Shown: piece by piece, positions 14,150 through 17,307 of the stretch
Layout: each line of letters starts with the position of its first letter
Position numbering within the stretch: the first letter of the stretch is position 1
Assembly: GCA_021166815.1 (NCBI GenBank)
Contig: JAJPEO010000285.1
Coordinates: forward strand, 1-17,307
Direction: 5' to 3'
Source of the DNA: Nocardioides sp.
GTDB taxonomy: Bacteria > Actinomycetota > Actinomycetes > Propionibacteriales > Nocardioidaceae
Length of the DNA: 17,307 nucleotides
Translations under genes and position numbers: made by a program
The notes under the pieces: generated by a model
Told to the model about the DNA's origin: nothing
Database searches by the model: none
The model's input: only the letters and a program-made list of their open reading frames with translations

Positions 14150-14159
14150 GGTCTAGACC
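14150..14159. promoter_or_regulatory. Candidate operator GGTCTAGACC between IclR-type gene and secreted-protein gene
   Basis: This perfect 10-bp palindrome lies between the divergent starts at 14127 and 14212. It is just upstream of the candidate -35 at 14161 and close to where the -35 of the iclR-type gene would be. IclR regulators bind short palindromes in such places, so this is a natural candidate for autoregulation and control of the secreted protein. Confidence 0.4.
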
Positions 14160-14160
14160 G

Positions 14161-14189
14161 TTGATCTGGAGTCAACATCGCTCTAGCGT
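14161..14189 (+). promoter_or_regulatory. Candidate promoter of the secreted-protein gene
   Basis: TTGATC at 14161-14166 (compare TTGACA) and TAGCGT at 14184-14189 (TANNNT) are separated by 17 bases. A start near 14196 leaves a short leader that contains the AGGAG site at 14202-14206. Confidence 0.5.
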
Positions 14190-14211
14190 CGTCCCGACCC
14201 CAGGAGCTGCC

Positions 14212-15963
14212 ATGACCACACGTCGCACCGTCCGGACCTTCGCCCTGCTCTGCGGCACCGCGGCACTGGTCGCCAGCAGCCTCACCACGCCGTCGAACGC
14301 GGCGATCACCGCCGATCCCGTCCAGCAGCTCTCCACGACCGGCAACGCCGAGAACATCCCTCCCCCGCTCGTGCGCGCCGCGGCGGACGGCTACGCCGTG
14401 GCGGTGTGGGCCGACACCGACCCCGGTGACGGCAAGCGCTACCTCTACGTGAGCCTGCGCAGTCCCGAGGGGACCTGGGCCGGTCCGACCCGGTTGTCGT
14501 GGACCATCGGCGGGCAGGGCATCCACCCGGACCGCACCTACTACTCGGTGGACATGAACCGCAGCGGCGACGTCGCCGTGGCGTGGCAGCAGGAGGGCGC
14601 GATCCTCGTCGCCCAGCTGCCCCGCGGGGAGAGCGACTGGGCAGGCAGGCAGGTCTCGGGGGACGTGCACGAGGTCGACGACTTCTCGGGCCCCGCGACC
14701 ACGGTGCTCCCCGACGGCACGGCCACCCTCGCCTGGCGCGCCGACAGCAACCCCGACCCCGCCGACACCTTCTCGCGCCTGCTCGTGGCCAGCGGCACCC
14801 CGGGGGCCTGGTCGGCCGAGGAGATCATCACCGGCAAGCAGTACGTCCCCGTGGTCGGCGACCCGGGCGAGCCCGACGTCGAGCGGGGGTTCAGCTTGAC
14901 GTCCGACGGCGCCGGGACCACGTGGCTGCGGTGGATCGAGCGCACCGACGTCCCCGTGACGTCCGGGATGCCGACCATGCGCAAGCGGATGAGCGGCGCC
15001 TCCCGGGCGCCGGGGTCCGCGTGGTCGGACCCCACGCCCCTCACCGACGTCCTCGACCCCTACGCCGAGCCACAGTCGATCACGATCGCGGGCGACCGGC
15101 TCCTCGACGGCTTCGCCGAGATGCGCCAGTTCGCCCCCACGTCGGCGGAGGTCGCGGCCGGGACGACCGAGCCCCGCATCCAGCTGCGCCACGCGGGTGC
15201 CGTACGGACGTTCCGCGGCACGGCGTTCAAGTACTCCTTCGCCGGCGTCAGCGCCGCCGGGGGCCAGGCCGTCGCGCGGCTGTACTGGAACGACGGCTCC
15301 ACCTCGACCGGCTTCACCACCAGCCGCGACGGCGCGTGGAGCGACCTGGAGTCGCCGCTGGGCGTCGACGACACGCTCTACTCCGGCTCCCAGGCCCCGT
15401 TCGCGCTGCACGACGACGGCGGCCTGAGCATGGTCTACCTCAGCGGGAGCACGCGCCGCGTGCGCGCGGTGCACCGGGCGCCCGGCGCCACCACGTGGGA
15501 CGCCTCGCGCGCGGTCTCGTCGACGTCAGCCGTCAGCAGCGCCGACGCCCCCGTGGTCACCGCTGCCCAAGGACGTCAGGCGCTGGTGACCTGGCTGATC
15601 AGCGGTGACGTGTGGGCCGGCGGCTTCACCAGCGACACCCCGCCGGTGGTCACGCCCCCGCCCTCGCCGACCCCGACGCCGACGACGTTCACCCGGCTCT
15701 CCGCCCCGACCGTGACCGGCAAGCTCCGTGTGGGCAGGACCCTCCGGGCCAGGCCTGGCTCGTGGTCGCCGACGCCCACGTCGGTGCGGTTCCGCTGGCT
15801 GGCCAACGGCAAGGTGATCCGCAAGGCGGTCAAGGCGCGGCTGCGCCTCACCCGACAGCTGCGCGGCAAGCGCATCTCCTTACGCGTGACCCTGCTGCGC
15901 TCCGGAGTCACGACCAAGGTGGTCACCGTGAAGACGAAGGGCCGGGTCCGGTCGTCCCCGTGA
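14212..15963 (+). CDS. Secreted protein, beta-propeller-like with C-terminal Ig-like repeat
   Basis: The protein is 583 residues. It begins with a Sec-type signal peptide: a basic start (TTRRTVRTF), a hydrophobic core (ALLCGTAALVAS) and likely cleavage near residue 30 (SNA-A). The middle (about 31-475) consists of beta-rich repeats with Asp-Gly turns (AWQQEGAILVAQL, PDGTATLAWRAD, SDGAGTTWLRW), like sialidase/BNR or other propeller folds. No catalytic motif is seen, so no enzyme activity is claimed. A proline-threonine linker (about 477-493, PPPSPTPTPT) leads to one Ig-like repeat of the VGRTLRARPGSWSPTPTSVRFRW type, common in surface proteins of actinobacteria. No LPXTG or membrane anchor is present, so it is probably released. 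The start has AGGAG five bases upstream. Confidence 0.75.
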   Translation: MTTRRTVRTFALLCGTAALVASSLTTPSNAAITADPVQQLSTTGNAENIPPPLVRAAADGYAVAVWADTDPGDGKRYLYVSLRSPEGTWAGPTRLSWTIGGQGIHPDRTYYSVDMNRSGDVAVAWQQEGAILVAQLPRGESDWAGRQVSGDVHEVDDFSGPATTVLPDGTATLAWRADSNPDPADTFSRLLVASGTPGAWSAEEIITGKQYVPVVGDPGEPDVERGFSLTSDGAGTTWLRWIERTDVPVTSGMPTMRKRMSGASRAPGSAWSDPTPLTDVLDPYAEPQSITIAGDRLLDGFAEMRQFAPTSAEVAAGTTEPRIQLRHAGAVRTFRGTAFKYSFAGVSAAGGQAVARLYWNDGSTSTGFTTSRDGAWSDLESPLGVDDTLYSGSQAPFALHDDGGLSMVYLSGSTRRVRAVHRAPGATTWDASRAVSSTSAVSSADAPVVTAAQGRQALVTWLISGDVWAGGFTSDTPPVVTPPPSPTPTPTTFTRLSAPTVTGKLRVGRTLRARPGSWSPTPTSVRFRWLANGKVIRKAVKARLRLTRQLRGKRISLRVTLLRSGVTTKVVTVKTKGRVRSSP

Positions 15964-15976
15964 GCGACCGGACCCG
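15943..15976 (+). terminator. First hairpin terminator, overlapping the stop of the secreted-protein gene
   Basis: The 12-bp perfect stem CGGGTCCGGTCG (15943-15954) and CGACCGGACCCG (15965-15976) has a 10-base loop. The stop codon (15961-15963) lies inside the loop. No T run follows, as usual for actinobacterial terminators. Confidence 0.6.
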
Positions 15977-15978
15977 AC

Positions 15979-16009
15979 CACTGGCCCCCACCCCCGTGGA
16001 GGGCCAGTG
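15979..16009. terminator. Second hairpin terminator between convergent genes
   Basis: CACTGGCCC (15979-15987) pairs with GGGCCAGTG (16001-16009). The stem is extended by CCAC/GTGG (15988-15991 and 15996-15999) with one bulged A and loop CCCC. It is only 2 bases after the first hairpin and 8 bases before the permease stop, so it can serve both directions. Confidence 0.65.
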
Positions 16010-16017
16010 CATGGGGG

Positions 16018-16830
16018 CTACTTCAGCTCCACCCGCCGGATGCGCGCGGCACCCACGACGAACGGAGCGACCACCCACGCCAGGAACGTGGTGACGACCT
16101 GCGCCACGGCTTGGTCGGGGCGCGCGATGGCGCCCGGATCGGTGAACGGCGCCACGGCCATGCCCAGGTCGATCCACGGGATCACGTCGGGACCCCAGCT
16201 CACGAGGGCGTAGATGGGTCCGTACACCATCATCGGCAGAAGCAGCGAGACGACGTAGTAGAGAACGATGGCGGCCGGGGTGTTGAGGAAGGCCATGCCG
16301 AACCCGAACGCCATCACGAAGTAGGCCAGCTGGGTGAACACCGTCCAGCCGAGGACCTGCCACTCCACCTGCCAGCCGGCCTCCATGGGGCTGAAGACCT
16401 CGAAGAGCACGTTGCCCAGCACGGCGAGTGCGCCGGCGACGACGAGCGTGCCGACGGCCAGCGCCATCACGCACACGAGCTTGGCCAGGACCACGCGCAT
16501 CCGGCCCGGCTCGAGGGCGAAGGTCGTCAGCGCCGTGCGCTGGCCCCACTCCTGGGTGATCGAGATGATGGCGACGGTCGGCAGCAGCAGCGACATGGGC
16601 ACCGACAGGATCTGCAGCCAGGCGTCGAAGGAGAGCCGGAGGTCGTTGAGGACGGCGACGGGGATCGCGATCGCCATCGCGACCACCAGCAGGCCGACGG
16701 TGATGGACAGCAGCCATCGACCGGCGCGGGTGTCGACCATCTTGCGCAGCTCCACCGACACGAGGCGACCGAAGGAGACCCGCGCCGTGTGGCTGACGTC
16801 GATGGCGGTGGGGGCTTCGAGGGCGATCAT
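16018..16830 (-). CDS. ABC transporter permease (ABC-2 type)
   Basis: The 270-residue membrane protein starts with a cytoplasmic segment (about 1-38, ending in VSVELRKMVDTRAGRW) and then has six likely helices. The RLVSVELRKMVDTRAGRWLLSI start is typical of actinobacterial ABC-2 permeases paired with an antibiotic- or lipid-type export ATPase. SITQEWGQRTALTTFALEPGRMRVVLAKL (about 90-118) is the conserved cytoplasmic loop that touches the ATPase. The substrate is unknown. Its ATG overlaps the ATPase stop (ATGA at 16827-16830), so the two are coupled and form one exporter. Confidence 0.85.
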   Translation of the reverse strand: MIALEAPTAIDVSHTARVSFGRLVSVELRKMVDTRAGRWLLSITVGLLVVAMAIAIPVAVLNDLRLSFDAWLQILSVPMSLLLPTVAIISITQEWGQRTALTTFALEPGRMRVVLAKLVCVMALAVGTLVVAGALAVLGNVLFEVFSPMEAGWQVEWQVLGWTVFTQLAYFVMAFGFGMAFLNTPAAIVLYYVVSLLLPMMVYGPIYALVSWGPDVIPWIDLGMAVAPFTDPGAIARPDQAVAQVVTTFLAWVVAPFVVGAARIRRVELK

Positions 16831-17307
16831 GCGCTCAGCTCCCGGCTCAGCGCCAGCGGGTCACGCTGGGTGGTCGCGGTCATCTCGAGGAACATCTCCT
16901 CCAGGCTCTCCTGCACCGCTCGCAGGTCGGTGAGGACGATCTGGCGCTGTGCGGCGACCCGCCCGACGTCGACCGGGCTGGCGTGGACCCGCAGGCCCGC
17001 ACCGGCCGGTTCGACCTCGTGGCCGGCATCGCGCAGGGCAGCCGCCAGGCCGGGCACGTCGAGGGCGCTGACCAGCGTCGCGGCGATGGCGCGGCCCTGG
17101 AGCAGCGAGGCCTGGTCACCGGTGGCGAGGATGCGTCCCTGGCCGATGAGCACCATGTCGTCGGCGATCTGCTCCACCTCGTGCAGCAGGTGGCTCGAGA
17201 GCAGGACGGTGCCGCCGCGGTTGGCGTAGTCGCGCAGCAGGCCCCGCATCCAGCGGATCCCCGCCGGGTCGAGGCCGTTGGCGGGCTCGTCGAGGACGAG
17301 CACGGAG
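16827..17307 (-). CDS. ABC transporter ATP-binding protein (5' part outside the window)
   Basis: Only the C-terminal 159 residues or so are present; the gene continues past the window end, so the Walker A and signature motifs cannot be seen. The visible part begins in Walker B (VLVLDEP, with the catalytic Glu), followed by the D-loop ANGLDPAGI and the switch histidine in LLSSHLLHEVEQIADD. The rest, including LEEMFLEMTA near the end, is the C-terminal regulatory region typical of DrrA/CcmA-type exporters. It is translationally coupled to the permease gene downstream. Confidence 0.88.
   Translation of the reverse strand, partial: SVLVLDEPANGLDPAGIRWMRGLLRDYANRGGTVLLSSHLLHEVEQIADDMVLIGQGRILATGDQASLLQGRAIAATLVSALDVPGLAAALRDAGHEVEPAGAGLRVHASPVDVGRVAAQRQIVLTDLRAVQESLEEMFLEMTATTQRDPLALSRELSA

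Noticed and set aside
13414..15474. Very long open frame on the minus strand covering the IclR-type gene and the antisense of the secreted-protein gene
   Set aside because: Only the part up to 14127 resembles a protein family. The rest is low-complexity, Gly/Ala/Arg/His-rich and is the shadow of the secreted-protein gene in GC-rich DNA.

Overview
The window is about 17.3 kb of very GC-rich DNA. GTG starts are frequent, and many same-strand neighbours overlap by 1 or 4 bases. The gene complement (paired rph and rdgB, a DUF3618 protein with a GroES-like protein, a Bcp peroxiredoxin, actinobacterial-type promoters of the form TANNNT) points to a high-GC actinobacterium. My best guess is Nocardioides or a relative, but no taxonomic marker (16S rRNA, for example) is present.

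Layout. Positions 1-588 hold the end of a PAP2-family membrane phosphatase, which converges on and overlaps a FUSC-family membrane protein (551-1663, minus). A PYROXD2-like FAD oxidoreductase (1762-3330) is followed by tRNA-Lys(CTT) with a hairpin terminator, then a CorA-type transporter (3563-4579, minus). A DUF427 gene (4705-5196) converges on a tight minus-strand trio (5204-6985): PPOX-fold flavoprotein, PlsC-like acyltransferase and lysoplasmalogenase. A stand-alone NTF2-like gene follows (7036-7410, minus).

The most interesting part is 7483-11117. A six-gene minus-strand operon encodes a complete ECF transporter for nickel or cobalt (cbiM/nikM, cbiN, cbiQ, cbiO), then a DUF3618 protein and a GroES-like protein. 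It diverges from a bcp peroxiredoxin gene, and tRNA-Leu(TAG) lies just after bcp. The 77-bp divergent spacer contains TTGCAA-N5-TTGCAA, which matches the Nur (nickel-responsive Fur-family) box I know from Streptomyces. The box fills exactly the 17-bp spacer of a plausible cbiM promoter, and there is no room for a cobalamin riboswitch. I therefore read the transporter as a probable nickel importer repressed by a Nur protein encoded elsewhere.

From 11192 onward come a bile acid:sodium symporter-family protein, then rdgB, rph and an IclR-type regulator on the minus strand. The regulator diverges from a secreted protein (14212-15963) across a spacer with a perfect GGTCTAGACC palindrome. Two tandem hairpins separate the secreted-protein gene from a convergent ABC exporter operon (permease 16018-16830, and an ATPase running off the window end).

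Several genes (1762, 6985, 11192) have a TANNNT hexamer exactly 6 nt before the ATG and no Shine-Dalgarno sequence, as expected for leaderless transcripts. I saw no CRISPR array, insertion sequence, phage gene, toxin-antitoxin pair or obvious defence system. Apart from the Nur-box/ECF/GroES arrangement this looks like ordinary chromosomal DNA.
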